Positions 19,810 to 28,948 of a stretch of DNA of 64,000 nt are shown piece by piece; position 1 is the stretch's first letter, and every line of letters begins with the position of its first letter. The notes under the pieces were generated by a model. The model ran no database searches. It saw only the letters and a program-made list of their open reading frames with translations, and was not told where the DNA came from. Origin of the DNA: Desulfovibrio sp. UCD-KL4C. GTDB lineage: Bacteria > Desulfobacterota > Desulfovibrionia > Desulfovibrionales > Desulfovibrionaceae. A program made the position numbers and the translations under genes. The DNA lies in assembly GCF_006210265.1 (NCBI RefSeq), contig NZ_VCNC01000005.1:89030-153029 (forward strand). The letters run 5' to 3'.

Positions 19810-20806
19810 TATTGCTCCTTCTTGAAAATCCTTTCGAAGATGAGGGGGTGAAGTTTAAATTTCTGATCATATTTTCAGCTTGAAATAGAGAGTCTGAAAC
19901 ATCAATTGCAACAGAGTTTTTACCAGGATAAATATTGTAATCCGCGCGATGAGCAGAGGGGGTGACAGAAGGCATTATTACGTTGCATCCTCTGCCGAGT
20001 CCGAGTTCTCTGCCTTTTGAATCAAAAGAATCAAGAGCAGATGTAGCAGGGATATTGGCTCCTGGATTTAAAATACGGAGCAGAGCGGTAACTCTGTACG
20101 AGAGTAATAAATCTCCGGCAGCGCACTCTGCAAAGGGAGTATCAGGATGTGGAATGAAAGGGCCTGCTGCAATCATGTCCAGTTTAAGATCTTTTAAAAA
20201 CATAATGTCTTGTAAAATATCTTTTATGTTTGAACCGGGTAGTCCTACAATGATGCCTGAGCCTATTTCGTATCCCATATCGCGGAGAGATTTAATGCGA
20301 TGAAGCCTTGCTTCGAACGATTCCCCATCCCTGATTTTTTTATATAATTCGGGGTTTGAAGTTTCGAGTTTAATCAGACAACGGTCTGCGCCGCACTGTG
20401 CCCAATAAGCATACTCATCAAGTCCTCGGTCCCCAACTGATAAGGTGACAGCAACGTCGTGATGGTTTTTAATTTCTTTAACCAGTTCTCCAATTTGCTC
20501 TTTTGTGTAGCTGAAATCGTCCCCTGATTGTAAAACAATTGTCCGCGCTCCGTTTGATGCAGCGGTAGCGGCTGCTTCCAGAATCGTCGGCAGATCAAGT
20601 CGGTAACGATTTATTTTTGAATTCGGAGCTCTTAGTCCGCAATAAAAACATTTTTTGTTGCAAACATTCGAAAATTCTACAATTGCACGAATGAAAATTT
20701 CATTTCCAAATATTTTTTTTCTTGTCTGATCGGCAAGTGTGAAAAGAGCATCATCACTACGACCTTTTAAGTAATCCAGAATTTTTAGTTTGCTGAGGTT
20801 GTCCAT
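19799..20806 (-). CDS. hydE: [FeFe]-hydrogenase maturation radical SAM protein HydE
   Basis: 335 aa radical SAM enzyme with the CxxxCxxC motif CNKKCFYC at about residues 50-57, followed by GLRAPN, QSGDDFSY and the GSGIIVGLPGS segment of the barrel. HydE builds a di-iron precursor from the HydG product on the way to the H-cluster. It lies in the maturation operon directly upstream of hydF, with overlapping reading frames, so both proteins are made from one message. Confidence 0.95.
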   Translation of the reverse strand: MDNLSKLKILDYLKGRSDDALFTLADQTRKKIFGNEIFIRAIVEFSNVCNKKCFYCGLRAPNSKINRYRLDLPTILEAAATAASNGARTIVLQSGDDFSYTKEQIGELVKEIKNHHDVAVTLSVGDRGLDEYAYWAQCGADRCLIKLETSNPELYKKIRDGESFEARLHRIKSLRDMGYEIGSGIIVGLPGSNIKDILQDIMFLKDLKLDMIAAGPFIPHPDTPFAECAAGDLLLSYRVTALLRILNPGANIPATSALDSFDSKGRELGLGRGCNVIMPSVTPSAHRADYNIYPGKNSVAIDVSDSLFQAENMIRNLNFTPSSSKGFSRRSNNVQ

Positions 20807-20852
20807 ATAATTATGATCCCGAGATTAAATTGCGATTTGTTACTTGCGATTT

Positions 20853-21416
20853 TTAAATATTCATTAATCTAGCGCATTCATTTATTAGCCTGAATGCAGC
20901 CACTTCATTCTTTGTTGAATTGGATGGAGTTTTTCCTGATTTTGTCCATTCTAACAGTTTTTCAACATCAGCTTCTACCATCCCCCAAAAACCTTGCGGA
21001 GCATGATTCTCGGCTAGTGCATACTGGCCGAAACAGATCGTATCATCTACGACAACAATCGGCAGGCTCGGCAGTTTACGGACAGGATGTAATTGTACTT
21101 TTGCGGGGTGTTTGTCGGCAATGCCTGCCATAAGTGAATATGAATTTTTGATTTCATCTTCAATAGATTGTCTGGAAATTCCAAACCTGAGTGCTTCAAG
21201 GAAAGATTTTCTCCAACTGAAGTCAAGTTTTGGTTTTATTGCAATAATATCAAGCTGTTTGAACTGCTCTTTGGCAAGAGCCTTATTAAGTCCTGTCATG
21301 TGTCGTTCAGATTTTGTGAAAGGGCCGTAAATAGCTCCGTTAAGAATTATCCGACGGGATGCTGCGGAAAAAAGGTCAGGAATATTCAGTTCTTTGGTGC
21401 CTGCAAAAAGTTTCAT
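20853..21416 (-). CDS. Uncharacterised protein in the [FeFe]-hydrogenase maturation operon
   Basis: 187 aa, no signal peptide or TM helix. I do not recognise the family with certainty. Its N-terminal half has FSAASRRIILNGAIYGPFTKSE. The second half has PIVVVDDTICFGQYALAEN and HAPQGFWGMVEADVEKLLEW, which vaguely recall ligand- or regulator-type domains of unknown function. It sits between aspA (2 bp downstream of aspA's stop) and hydE in what looks like one transcript, so a role in H-cluster assembly, its precursor supply or its control is inferred from position only. Confidence 0.7.
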   Translation of the reverse strand: MKLFAGTKELNIPDLFSAASRRIILNGAIYGPFTKSERHMTGLNKALAKEQFKQLDIIAIKPKLDFSWRKSFLEALRFGISRQSIEDEIKNSYSLMAGIADKHPAKVQLHPVRKLPSLPIVVVDDTICFGQYALAENHAPQGFWGMVEADVEKLLEWTKSGKTPSNSTKNEVAAFRLINECARLMNI

Positions 21417-21418
21417 TT

Positions 21419-22867
21419 TTATTTAATCCAGTTGAAGTCGTCAGTAATGTAGCCAAGTTTACATAGTCTGTTCGGGGATAAGATTTCATCTATATCTTCT
21501 AGGGAGGCAATATCCTGATGTAGTAATTCTTCGCGGATTGTTCTTCCTGCGTTTTTTGCATTGATCAGAATTTTTTCGACTCGTTCATATCCCAGCACCG
21601 GAACCAGAACCGTTGCGAGAGCATAGCTTTTTTCCACATGCTTTTTACATCTGTCATGATTAGCTGTTATCCCCGCAATACAATTTTCTGAAAAGCTCTT
21701 AGTTGCATTAATTAAAAGTGTCAGGGATTCGAGCAAAGAATGGGCAAGGAGCGGAAGCAAGTGGTTTAACTCTAACTGTCCCATAGAGGCGGCTAAGGTA
21801 ATTGTTTGATCATTTCCCATAACTTTTAATGAGATTTGCGTTACCGCTTCCGGCATGACAGGGTTAACCTTACCTGCCATTATTGAAGATCCGGCTTGAA
21901 GAGTCGGGAGTTTTATCTCACCAAGTCCGGTTGCAGGGCCGCTGGCAAGCAGGCGTAAGTCTGAGGATATTTTTACCAGATTTACAGCGTATGCTTTCAG
22001 GAATCCTGAAACTTCAACAAAAGAATCCATATTCTGTGTAACGTCGATTAAATTTTCAGCGCGTGAAACAGGAAGTCCCGTTATCTGTTTTAATTTTCCT
22101 GCCGCGCAAAGAATGTAATCGCGAGAAGCTCCAAGTCCCGTTCCGATGGCGGTGCCACCTAGATTAACTTTTTTAATTCTTTCTCTGCATTTAAAAATTC
22201 TCCATCTGTCCCGTGCTACCGCTTCAGCAAAAGCTCCGAAGGTCATGCCCAAAGTCATGGGCACAGCATCATTTAATTCAGTTCGTCCGACTTTAACGAT
22301 GTCACGAAATTCCTGTTCTTTAATTTGAAAAGATTGCTGGAGTTCGGTAACTCCAGCTTCCAGTTTTATTAAAAGGTTGAGCGTGGCCACCTTTAGAGCC
22401 GTGGGGTACACGTCATTGGTGGACTGGTGCATATTCACATGTTTTAGAGGATGTACCAGCGAGTAATCGCCACGCTCACCATTTAGAAGTTCAATCGCGC
22501 GATTGGCGATAACTTCGTTGAAGTTCATATTGGTCGAAGTTCCGGCACCGCCTTGAAACGGATCAACTATGATTTCGTTATGGAGGTTGCCGAAAGCTAT
22601 GTCTTTACACGCCGTGATAACAGCGTTACCGATTTTTTCATCCATGTGATTCAGTTCAACATTTGCAACTGCGCAAGCTTGTTTAACCATAGCGAAAGCA
22701 CGGATGAATTCTGTGTGCATTTGATAACCCGAAAATGGGAAATTACGCACAGCCCTTAAAGTATGAATGCCGTAATAAGCATCCGCTGGAATGTTCATTT
22801 CGCCAAGTGTGTCACTTTCGATCCGCATTTTTACTTTTTCGGTATTCGACATAGCTGCTCCGATCAT
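21419..22867 (-). CDS. aspA: Aspartate ammonia-lyase (aspartase), hydrogenase-operon type
   Basis: 482 aa fumarase/aspartase superfamily member, about the length of known aspartases. Conserved parts are GGAGTSTNMNFNEV, HVNMHQSTNDVYPTALK, GRTELNDAVPMTLG and the signature loop SSIMAGKVNPVMPE near residue 325, which holds the catalytic serine. The usual proline of the signature (SSIMPGK) is alanine here. The enzyme splits aspartate to fumarate and ammonia. It lies between hydG and hydE with 3-bp spacing to hydG, so it probably feeds ammonia to the bridging-amine ligand of the H-cluster as well as fumarate to metabolism. The first is inference from position. Confidence 0.92.
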   Translation of the reverse strand: MIGAAMSNTEKVKMRIESDTLGEMNIPADAYYGIHTLRAVRNFPFSGYQMHTEFIRAFAMVKQACAVANVELNHMDEKIGNAVITACKDIAFGNLHNEIIVDPFQGGAGTSTNMNFNEVIANRAIELLNGERGDYSLVHPLKHVNMHQSTNDVYPTALKVATLNLLIKLEAGVTELQQSFQIKEQEFRDIVKVGRTELNDAVPMTLGMTFGAFAEAVARDRWRIFKCRERIKKVNLGGTAIGTGLGASRDYILCAAGKLKQITGLPVSRAENLIDVTQNMDSFVEVSGFLKAYAVNLVKISSDLRLLASGPATGLGEIKLPTLQAGSSIMAGKVNPVMPEAVTQISLKVMGNDQTITLAASMGQLELNHLLPLLAHSLLESLTLLINATKSFSENCIAGITANHDRCKKHVEKSYALATVLVPVLGYERVEKILINAKNAGRTIREELLHQDIASLEDIDEILSPNRLCKLGYITDDFNWIK

Positions 22868-22870
22868 TTA

Positions 22871-24298
22871 TTACAGGTAAAGATCTCTTTCACCTGCTTC
22901 CATACGAGTAACTCTGTCAGTTAGCAACTTTCTTCGATCAGGGTCGGCATAACTATCAAGTTCTTTGCGGATAAGCTCATTACCGAGTTTTTTAGTTTCT
23001 TCGGAACCGTAATCTTCCAGATATTCTTTAAAGGTCAAAAGGCCGTTAGGTAGACAGAACTTCTGGATAAAACCGGTTTTGGCAAGTTCCATAAAATGTT
23101 CACCTGTACGGCCGAGACGATAACAGGCTGTGCACCATGAAGGAACATAGCTTTGCTCACCTTCGATAAGGCTGCGGATAACTTCATCAAGACTACGGCT
23201 GTCACCAACGCAGAACTGCTGAACATCTGGGCGATCATATTGAGGATCGCTGTATGCACCGGGATAGGTTCTTGAACCGGCAGAGATCTGAGAAACTCCT
23301 ACTTCAAGCAGTTCTTTGCGGAAATCGGCATTTTCACGTGTTGTCAGGATTAGTCCTGTGTACGGAACAGCAAGGCGGAGCACAGATACAATCTTTTTGA
23401 AGTTATGGTTGGATGACAGATAAGGAGGATTAAAAGCAATCTCTGATCCCTGAGCAGGTTCAATTCTTGGAAATGAAATAGTATGGGGACCAACACCCCA
23501 GTCTTTTTCGAGCTGCTGGGCATGGTAAAGGAGGCCCATAACTTCAAAGATAGGATCAAATAAGCCGAAGAGAGCACCCATTCCTACGTCATCTATGCCT
23601 GCTTCCTGTGCGCGGTGCATGGCATAAAGTCTCCATAAATAATCTGTTTTTTTACCTGCAAGATGAACTTTTTTGTATGTTTCCTGATGATAAGACTCAT
23701 GGAAACACTGATAAGTTCCAATACCGACATCATGAAGTTTTTTAAAACCTTCAACATCCAGTGGAGCACAGTTTATGTTTACTCTACGAATTTCGCCGCT
23801 TATATCTGATGTTACAGAATAAACATCACGTACTGTTTGGGCAATCCAGTCTGCATTATATTTAGGATGTTCCCCGTAAACCAGCAAAAGTCTTTTGTGA
23901 CCGATCTTTTCCAGAACTTCTACTTCTTTGCGGATTTCTTCAGAACTTAGTGTTCTGCGGTTCAAGTCTTTGTTTTCTGCATTGAATCCGCAGTAAGCAC
24001 ACTGATTGACACATTCATTGGAAATATACAGCGGGGCAAAAAGGACTAGCCTGTTGCCATAGATTCCTTTTTTGACTTCCATAGCTGTTTCAAAAATTTC
24101 GTTATCCAGATCTTTGTCGGTATTTTTAAGAAGCACCGCGGCTTCAAATGGGGTAAGACCTTTTCTTTCTTTTGCTTTGGTAAGAATATCCCTAACCTGA
24201 GCAGGTTCAGGGTTGGTTGCTTTTTCCATTTCAGACCAGATAAGATCTTCATCTATAAATGACTTAAGATTGTGCCCAGAATTATTAATATTTTTCAT
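22871..24298 (-). CDS. hydG: [FeFe]-hydrogenase maturation radical SAM protein HydG
   Basis: 475 aa. Radical SAM motif CVNQCAYC near residue 97 (CxxxCxxC), a ThiH-like barrel (LLVYGEHPKYN, GIGTYQCFHESYH), and the HydG-specific C-terminal second cluster WCTACYRLGRTGEHF with a later cysteine. HydG lyses tyrosine to p-cresol, CO and cyanide and delivers Fe(CO)2(CN) units for the H-cluster. The gene lies between the TM1266-type gene and aspA. Confidence 0.97.
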   Translation of the reverse strand: MKNINNSGHNLKSFIDEDLIWSEMEKATNPEPAQVRDILTKAKERKGLTPFEAAVLLKNTDKDLDNEIFETAMEVKKGIYGNRLVLFAPLYISNECVNQCAYCGFNAENKDLNRRTLSSEEIRKEVEVLEKIGHKRLLLVYGEHPKYNADWIAQTVRDVYSVTSDISGEIRRVNINCAPLDVEGFKKLHDVGIGTYQCFHESYHQETYKKVHLAGKKTDYLWRLYAMHRAQEAGIDDVGMGALFGLFDPIFEVMGLLYHAQQLEKDWGVGPHTISFPRIEPAQGSEIAFNPPYLSSNHNFKKIVSVLRLAVPYTGLILTTRENADFRKELLEVGVSQISAGSRTYPGAYSDPQYDRPDVQQFCVGDSRSLDEVIRSLIEGEQSYVPSWCTACYRLGRTGEHFMELAKTGFIQKFCLPNGLLTFKEYLEDYGSEETKKLGNELIRKELDSYADPDRRKLLTDRVTRMEAGERDLYL

Positions 24299-24315
24299 GA
24301 TTTTGTCCTGATTTT

Positions 24316-24558
24316 TTAAACTAGAAGTGATTTAACTTTTACACCTTCAAGCATTCCGAGTTTTCCCGTCAAAGCTCCAACTTCATCGGTAGTTGCTTCT
24401 ATAATGATACCGATAACGTTTACACCTTTTTCGCGGAAAGGAAGCCCCATACGCCCAACGATTATATTGCCGAATTCACTGAGAGTGTTATTGACTTTCG
24501 GTGCAGATTCAAATCGATTTTTAATCGTTATGCCAATGATTCCTAACCGTTTATCCAT
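24316..24558 (-). CDS. TM1266-family iron-only hydrogenase system regulator
   Basis: 80 aa. It matches the small ferredoxin-like/ACT-like TM1266 family that accompanies hydE-hydG-hydF in many genomes: MDKRLGIIGITIKNR, then IIVGRMGLPFREKGVNVIGI, ATTDEVGALTGKLGML and VKVKSLLV. Members are annotated as putative regulators of the iron-only hydrogenase system; their exact role is not settled. First gene of the maturation part of the cluster, 18 bp before hydG. RBS CGGAGA upstream. Confidence 0.88.
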   Translation of the reverse strand: MDKRLGIIGITIKNRFESAPKVNNTLSEFGNIIVGRMGLPFREKGVNVIGIIIEATTDEVGALTGKLGMLEGVKVKSLLV

Positions 24559-24639
24559 GCATTTTCTCCGATCTACTAATGAGTCACAGGCAGTAAAATA
24601 GTATCAGGTATTAATCTGCAATGGTTATGAAGGCGGGTA

Positions 24640-24835
24640 TTCCGGGCGGCAACCAACTTTTAGTTGGCAGGTCCAGAAGACTCGACCCCGGGATCAGGAC
24701 AAACCCTTTCCGCAGGCAGACTCTTCGGCTGAAATTTTACTGAATACAATTTAGAGCAGGGTATACAAAATAATTATAATCAAGCGTTGACCCTTGGAGC
24801 AGATCCTTCCTAGCCGCAGGCAAACGCTATTTAAA
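24640..24835 (-). ncRNA. Tandem structured element between hydB and the maturation operon
   Basis: Read on the minus strand, this gap holds two similar units. Unit A (about 24785-24832) begins AGCGTTTGCCTGCGG and ends GGGTCAACGCT. Unit B (about 24687-24738) begins GAGTCTGCCTGCGG and ends GGGGTCGAGTCTTC. Each can close a stem (AGCGTT/AACGCT; GAAGA/TCTTC) and each contains TGCCTGCGG, then AGG, TCC and GGGTC in the same order. A third hairpin, CCAACTAAAAGTTGG, follows unit B. It may be a leader RNA, a tandem aptamer or a processing/termination element that separates hydAB from the maturation genes. No known class was recognised. Confidence 0.4.
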
Positions 24836-24843
24836 TTATGAAC

Positions 24844-25182
24844 TTAAAAGTTAAGCTTGTATCCTTTGGCTTTAAGGGCACTGAGCTTAGCACTGCGATC
24901 AATATATTCCGTATGGAGCAACTCATGGGATTTATGTCCGCAAGGTCCATCATGTAGAAATCCGCCATCTTTATTATAGATTTTGGTGATCATCGGGTTG
25001 TTCTGTGATTTTCTGAATTTATAGATTTTTGGGTTAGCGTCTGCTGCGTAAACAGATTTCTGCCTCGAAGCTACAAAACTCATTGCTGCGGCAAAAGCTT
25101 CGGAAGCAATGTTCACGCTGAGTACAGCATAACCAGTCATTACACCACAAGCTTTTAAGAAACTGCGTCTTTTCATTTTCAT
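24844..25182 (-). CDS. hydB: [FeFe]-hydrogenase small subunit, Tat-exported
   Basis: 112 aa. It starts MKMKRRSFLKACG, a twin-arginine signal, then a hydrophobic segment and an AFAAAM cleavage region. The rest (KIYKFRKSQNNPMITKIY, GPCGHKSHELLHTEY) matches the small subunit of Desulfovibrio periplasmic [FeFe]-hydrogenase, which wraps the large subunit and carries it through the Tat system. It follows hydA by 13 bp, with AGGAGA 8 nt before ATG. Confidence 0.93.
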   Translation of the reverse strand: MKMKRRSFLKACGVMTGYAVLSVNIASEAFAAAMSFVASRQKSVYAADANPKIYKFRKSQNNPMITKIYNKDGGFLHDGPCGHKSHELLHTEYIDRSAKLSALKAKGYKLNF

Positions 25183-25195
25183 ATCTCAGTTCTCC

Positions 25196-26539
25196 TTAAG
25201 CCTTGATTTTACGGGCTCTGAACCTTCTATTAATCTGAGCAACAGTACTTCTGAATAATGAAGCCTGAATTTCAGGATCAAGAGGTTGACCACCGCCGTT
25301 GACGCAGCCACCGGGGCAAGTCATGATTTCGATGAAGTGATAAGGAGATTTCCCTGCTCTTACTTCATCACATATCTTTGCAGCATTTTTCAGCCCGCTG
25401 GCAATTGCGACCTTAACAACACCGAAGTTCGGAACATTGATATCGGCCGTTTTAATGCCTTCGTGAGTACGAACAACTTTAATGTTCGGGTCATTTAATT
25501 TTTCACCGGACAGAACTTCATAAGCAAGCCTGAGAGCTGCTTCCATAACACCACCGCTGTTACCGAAAATAGTGGCAGCACCGGTTGATTCACCTAATAC
25601 TGGATCAGGGTCTTGATCAGGCAGATTGTTGAAATCGATGCCTGCTTTTTTGATCATATACGCCAGTTCTCTTGTGTTGATTGTGGCGTCGATGTCGCTG
25701 AACCCGCTGTCAGTCAGTTCCGGGCGTATGCCTTCATATTTCTTGGCAATACATGGCATAATTGAAACAGTATAAATCTTTTTGGGATTAGTGTCTGTTT
25801 CTTTTGCGCCGTATGTTTTGGCTAAGGGGCCAAGCATACCTATCGGAGATTTACAGCTTGAAAGATTAGGCATCAGGTCAGGATAGAATGTTTCAGCAAA
25901 TTTAATCCATCCCGGGCAACAGGAAGTAAACTGAGGCAAAGGCCGTGCATCTTTTTCTCCCTGTTCTTTTACACGGTCGATAAGCTCAGTACCTTCTTCC
26001 ATGATGGTAACGTCGGCAGCGAACTCAGTATCCCATATGTAGTTGAATCCCAGTTTTCTGAGAGCTGCGTGCATCTTACCGCCGACATATGTTCCGGTAG
26101 CAGCACCGAAGCATTCCCCGAGGCCGTAACGGACAGAAGGGGCGGGCATGGAGACAACGATGGTGTCAGGATCTTTGAGCTTTTCAAACAACTCATCAAC
26201 AAAAGAGACACCTTCGTAGATTGCTCCATAAGGACAGTTTGTTAAACATTGTCCACAATTCATACATGCTACAGGGTCAACTACTTGGTGAATTTCGTCA
26301 TCATTTATGGACTGAATTGCACCGGTAGCACAGACTTCTTCACATGCTCCGCAAGCTTGACATTTGTCTGCATCGACCTGGACAAAAGTAATTCTATCCG
26401 GATCTGTACCGTCTTTAGGGGCGTAATTCCGATACATGACACCTTCAATAAGTCTCATACTTCCCTCCTTATCTGGGTGGATTGCAGAGAGATCCGCTGG
26501 GGCCATTGCCGGCCCTGACTTGGGCGTACATCCTGACAT
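25196..26539 (-). CDS. hydA: [FeFe]-hydrogenase large (catalytic) subunit, periplasmic type
   Basis: 447 aa from the ATG at 26539 (AAGGAGG 7 nt upstream). Two 4Fe-4S motifs, CQACGACEEVCATGA and CMNCGQCLTNCPYGA, carry electrons to the H-cluster. The three H-cluster motifs are TSCCPGW, MPCIAKKYE and MTCPGGCVNGGGQP. The short N-terminus without extra ferredoxin domains and the partner hydB match the Desulfovibrio periplasmic HydAB dimer, which exchanges electrons with cytochrome c3. It has no signal of its own and should be exported with HydB. All key cysteines are intact. Confidence 0.97.
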   Translation of the reverse strand: MSGCTPKSGPAMAPADLSAIHPDKEGSMRLIEGVMYRNYAPKDGTDPDRITFVQVDADKCQACGACEEVCATGAIQSINDDEIHQVVDPVACMNCGQCLTNCPYGAIYEGVSFVDELFEKLKDPDTIVVSMPAPSVRYGLGECFGAATGTYVGGKMHAALRKLGFNYIWDTEFAADVTIMEEGTELIDRVKEQGEKDARPLPQFTSCCPGWIKFAETFYPDLMPNLSSCKSPIGMLGPLAKTYGAKETDTNPKKIYTVSIMPCIAKKYEGIRPELTDSGFSDIDATINTRELAYMIKKAGIDFNNLPDQDPDPVLGESTGAATIFGNSGGVMEAALRLAYEVLSGEKLNDPNIKVVRTHEGIKTADINVPNFGVVKVAIASGLKNAAKICDEVRAGKSPYHFIEIMTCPGGCVNGGGQPLDPEIQASLFRSTVAQINRRFRARKIKA

Positions 26540-26614
26540 AGGATATCCTCCTTGGTTAAACTGATGTGCAGTTTGTTTGAACTTGAGTATACATAATTTG
26601 AAATGGTAACACAA

Positions 26615-27256
26615 ATCAACAATTATTATTATAAAGTTGTATCATTAATATAGTGTAATAAGGGGCAATATCTTTCCATTACTATTTAGAGCCCATTCGT
26701 GTCCGGTTAACAAGCAATTGAGGTAACGGTTAACTATCTTTAATTATGAATGTTTCTTCAGGTGGATCGAATTACTCTTGCAAACAGGAACGCTTGAATA
26801 CATTTAGCTGAGCGAGCTGAAGTATTTGTTGCAGACTTCATTCAATCTGGAGTGGAACTTTAGGAAGGCCAGTAGCAGATGGAAAATCATTGCTGTGTAA
26901 ATCTGACTTAGTACCACATTTTACGATCTTCAGATAAAATAAAAAAATCTTGAAGATAGTTTGCGATCCAAAGTTGAGCGGATTAGAGACACGAGGCTGG
27001 AGTTGATTTGTGAGTAATTCTCTGGGAAAAAGAATGAGAGCGTTGCTAATGTTGAAGCCTGATGCAGTTATTTTAAGTAGAGAACTTGTGTGGAATTCCT
27101 TTGCTCAAACAATTTAAGATATGCACTCTTTAAAAGAAGATGAATGGGGGACACCTTTTTGCAATGCTCGGGGCTTGAGAGCCCTTTGTAGCCGATTCTG
27201 TTCTCCTGATGCATGAATATTATCTTGATCGATAGCTGTCATATCGAGGGTGAATT
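26615..27256. other. Intergenic region with decayed repeat copy A
   Basis: About 640 bp between hydA (minus strand) and the MCP-hemerythrin gene (minus strand). The part next to hydA is AT-rich and should hold the hydAB promoter. Bases 26694-26882 are a repeat copy (listed separately). From 26883 to 27250 there are short open stretches broken by stops, which looks like degraded coding sequence rather than a working gene. Confidence 0.5.
26694..26882 (+). repeat. ~190-bp dispersed repeat, copy A
   Basis: Aligns end to end with 29193-29382 in the same orientation, roughly 80% identical by eye. Both start with CATTCGTGT and end with AGTAGCAGATGG, and both hold an identical block around TTTAATTATGAATG. 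The two copies flank the MCP-hemerythrin gene at 27257. Frames are broken in both, so this is old duplicated sequence, possibly the remains of a gene or of a mobile element. Confidence 0.7.
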
Positions 27257-28933
27257 TTATTTGTAACCATTTTCTTTCATGTAATCTTTGTACTTAGCAT
27301 CAACAACAAGAATATGTTTTATTACCCAGTCCTTAAGGAATCGGATTAGGTCATGGGCTGTTCTGCCGTTGCCTTCCTCTACTTCATTTTTAAAACTTAC
27401 AACCTCAGCGATAAAGTTTTTATGCAGTTTTTTGTGGTGCTGTGAGTCTGAATATCCATGTTTATCAAACAGTTCTTCTTCGTATTTAAAATGCTTTTGC
27501 GTATAGGCAAAAAGTTCATCGGCAACTTTTTGAATGATCATATCTTTCTCTCCTGATTCAATGGCCACACTAAATTTATCTACGAGTATGATTAAATCCT
27601 TATGGTGCTGGTCCAACTCACGGACTCCTACTGAAAAATCATCAGACCATTCAATTTTTCTGCTGATTTCGTTGGACTCTATACCACTCGTTGAAATTGT
27701 CTGTATAATTGAATCAAGTTCCTTGAACATAACGTCTATCTTATAAATATTATCAGAAGAGGCGGACATCTTATCAGATGTTTGAGAGGCAAAATCAGCG
27801 ATATTTGTCACTGTCTCATTGATATCTAAAGAGGTTGATGATTGTTGTTCACTAGCTGTTGCTATGGAACATATTTGGACATTCATTTCATCGACAATTT
27901 TGACAAGTGCAGCAGTATGTTTTTGAGATCTTGTAACTGCATCAGTGGATTCTGAGATGTCCTTGGATATAGCCGAAACCTCTTGAATATTATTTTTCGC
28001 ATTATTTTGAATTTTGTAAACGGCATCACCTACATTCTGGGTTGCAGACATTGTTTTCTCTGCAAGTTTGCGGACCTCATCTGCAACTACGGCAAACCCA
28101 CGTCCCGCATCACCTGCACGGGCGGCTTCTATTGCAGCATTAAGTGCTAAAAGATTGGTCTGGTCGGCAATATCGGTGATTATTGTCATTACTTCTCCGA
28201 TATTGTCAGCTTGTTTTCCAAGCGTTTCCATGCTTTGCATTAGTGTCCCAGATTTTTTTTTAATTTCCATAAACAAAGTCATAGCAGCTTTTACTTCGTT
28301 AGCACCGATCAGAGCGCTGTTTTTTGATTCATCAGATCCATCTGCCGCTAGCGATGCATTACGGGCTACTTCTGAGACACTTGCACTCATTTGCTCCAAT
28401 GCCGCGGCAGCTGATGATATCTGTGTTTTCTGGCTTTCTACCGCATTATAAACATTTGAAATGTACTCTGAAAGTCCTTCAATTTCTGGGAATAATTCGG
28501 TGGAAACTGTTTGGGCATTTTTGGCTTTACCTTGAATTGACTTCATTAATTGATCATTTTCGAACACAGAGTTGTTTTGCAGTTCAATCTTTGATTTAAG
28601 CTTATTTAGATCCATTTCCTGTTCTTTATACTTGTCGTGGAAGCTAACCAGTTCTGACTGAAGACTTGTAATGATTTCAGCTGCAGATTCTCCTGCTTTT
28701 GTCGTGGTTTGTGCAGTTGAAACAACATGCTCTTCTAGAATTTTTAAAAGTTTTTCCGGGACCACCAGTTCCGGTTTAATAGTTATGAAAAATCCTATTG
28801 CTGTTATGGAAGCGGCAATGAAAACTAAAATTATCCACGTGGTTGGGGCAAGCATGCTTGTGGCGATTAACCCTGCTAAGGTTGTTATTATTGGCAAGGT
28901 AAACCATATTAATAGTGTCAAAATTAAAGACAT
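27257..28933 (-). CDS. Chemotaxis transducer with C-terminal hemerythrin domain (DcrH-like)
   Basis: 558 aa starting [14 protein letters not shown] (GAGAGG 7 nt upstream). Two N-terminal hydrophobic helices (about 1-20 and 27-47) form a hairpin anchor with almost no periplasmic domain. A coiled coil follows, then the MCP signalling region near residue 253 ([18 protein letters not shown]). Residues ~424-558 are a bacteriohemerythrin with [34 protein letters not shown] and HILVVDAKY, supplying the His/Glu/Asp ligands of the di-iron oxygen site. It should sense O2 in the cytoplasm and steer movement, as DcrH-type proteins do in Desulfovibrio. Confidence 0.93.
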   Translation of the reverse strand: MSLILTLLIWFTLPIITTLAGLIATSMLAPTTWIILVFIAASITAIGFFITIKPELVVPEKLLKILEEHVVSTAQTTTKAGESAAEIITSLQSELVSFHDKYKEQEMDLNKLKSKIELQNNSVFENDQLMKSIQGKAKNAQTVSTELFPEIEGLSEYISNVYNAVESQKTQISSAAAALEQMSASVSEVARNASLAADGSDESKNSALIGANEVKAAMTLFMEIKKKSGTLMQSMETLGKQADNIGEVMTIITDIADQTNLLALNAAIEAARAGDAGRGFAVVADEVRKLAEKTMSATQNVGDAVYKIQNNAKNNIQEVSAISKDISESTDAVTRSQKHTAALVKIVDEMNVQICSIATASEQQSSTSLDINETVTNIADFASQTSDKMSASSDNIYKIDVMFKELDSIIQTISTSGIESNEISRKIEWSDDFSVGVRELDQHHKDLIILVDKFSVAIESGEKDMIIQKVADELFAYTQKHFKYEEELFDKHGYSDSQHHKKLHKNFIAEVVSFKNEVEEGNGRTAHDLIRFLKDWVIKHILVVDAKYKDYMKENGYK

Positions 28934-28948
28934 GTAATGCCCTCTCAA

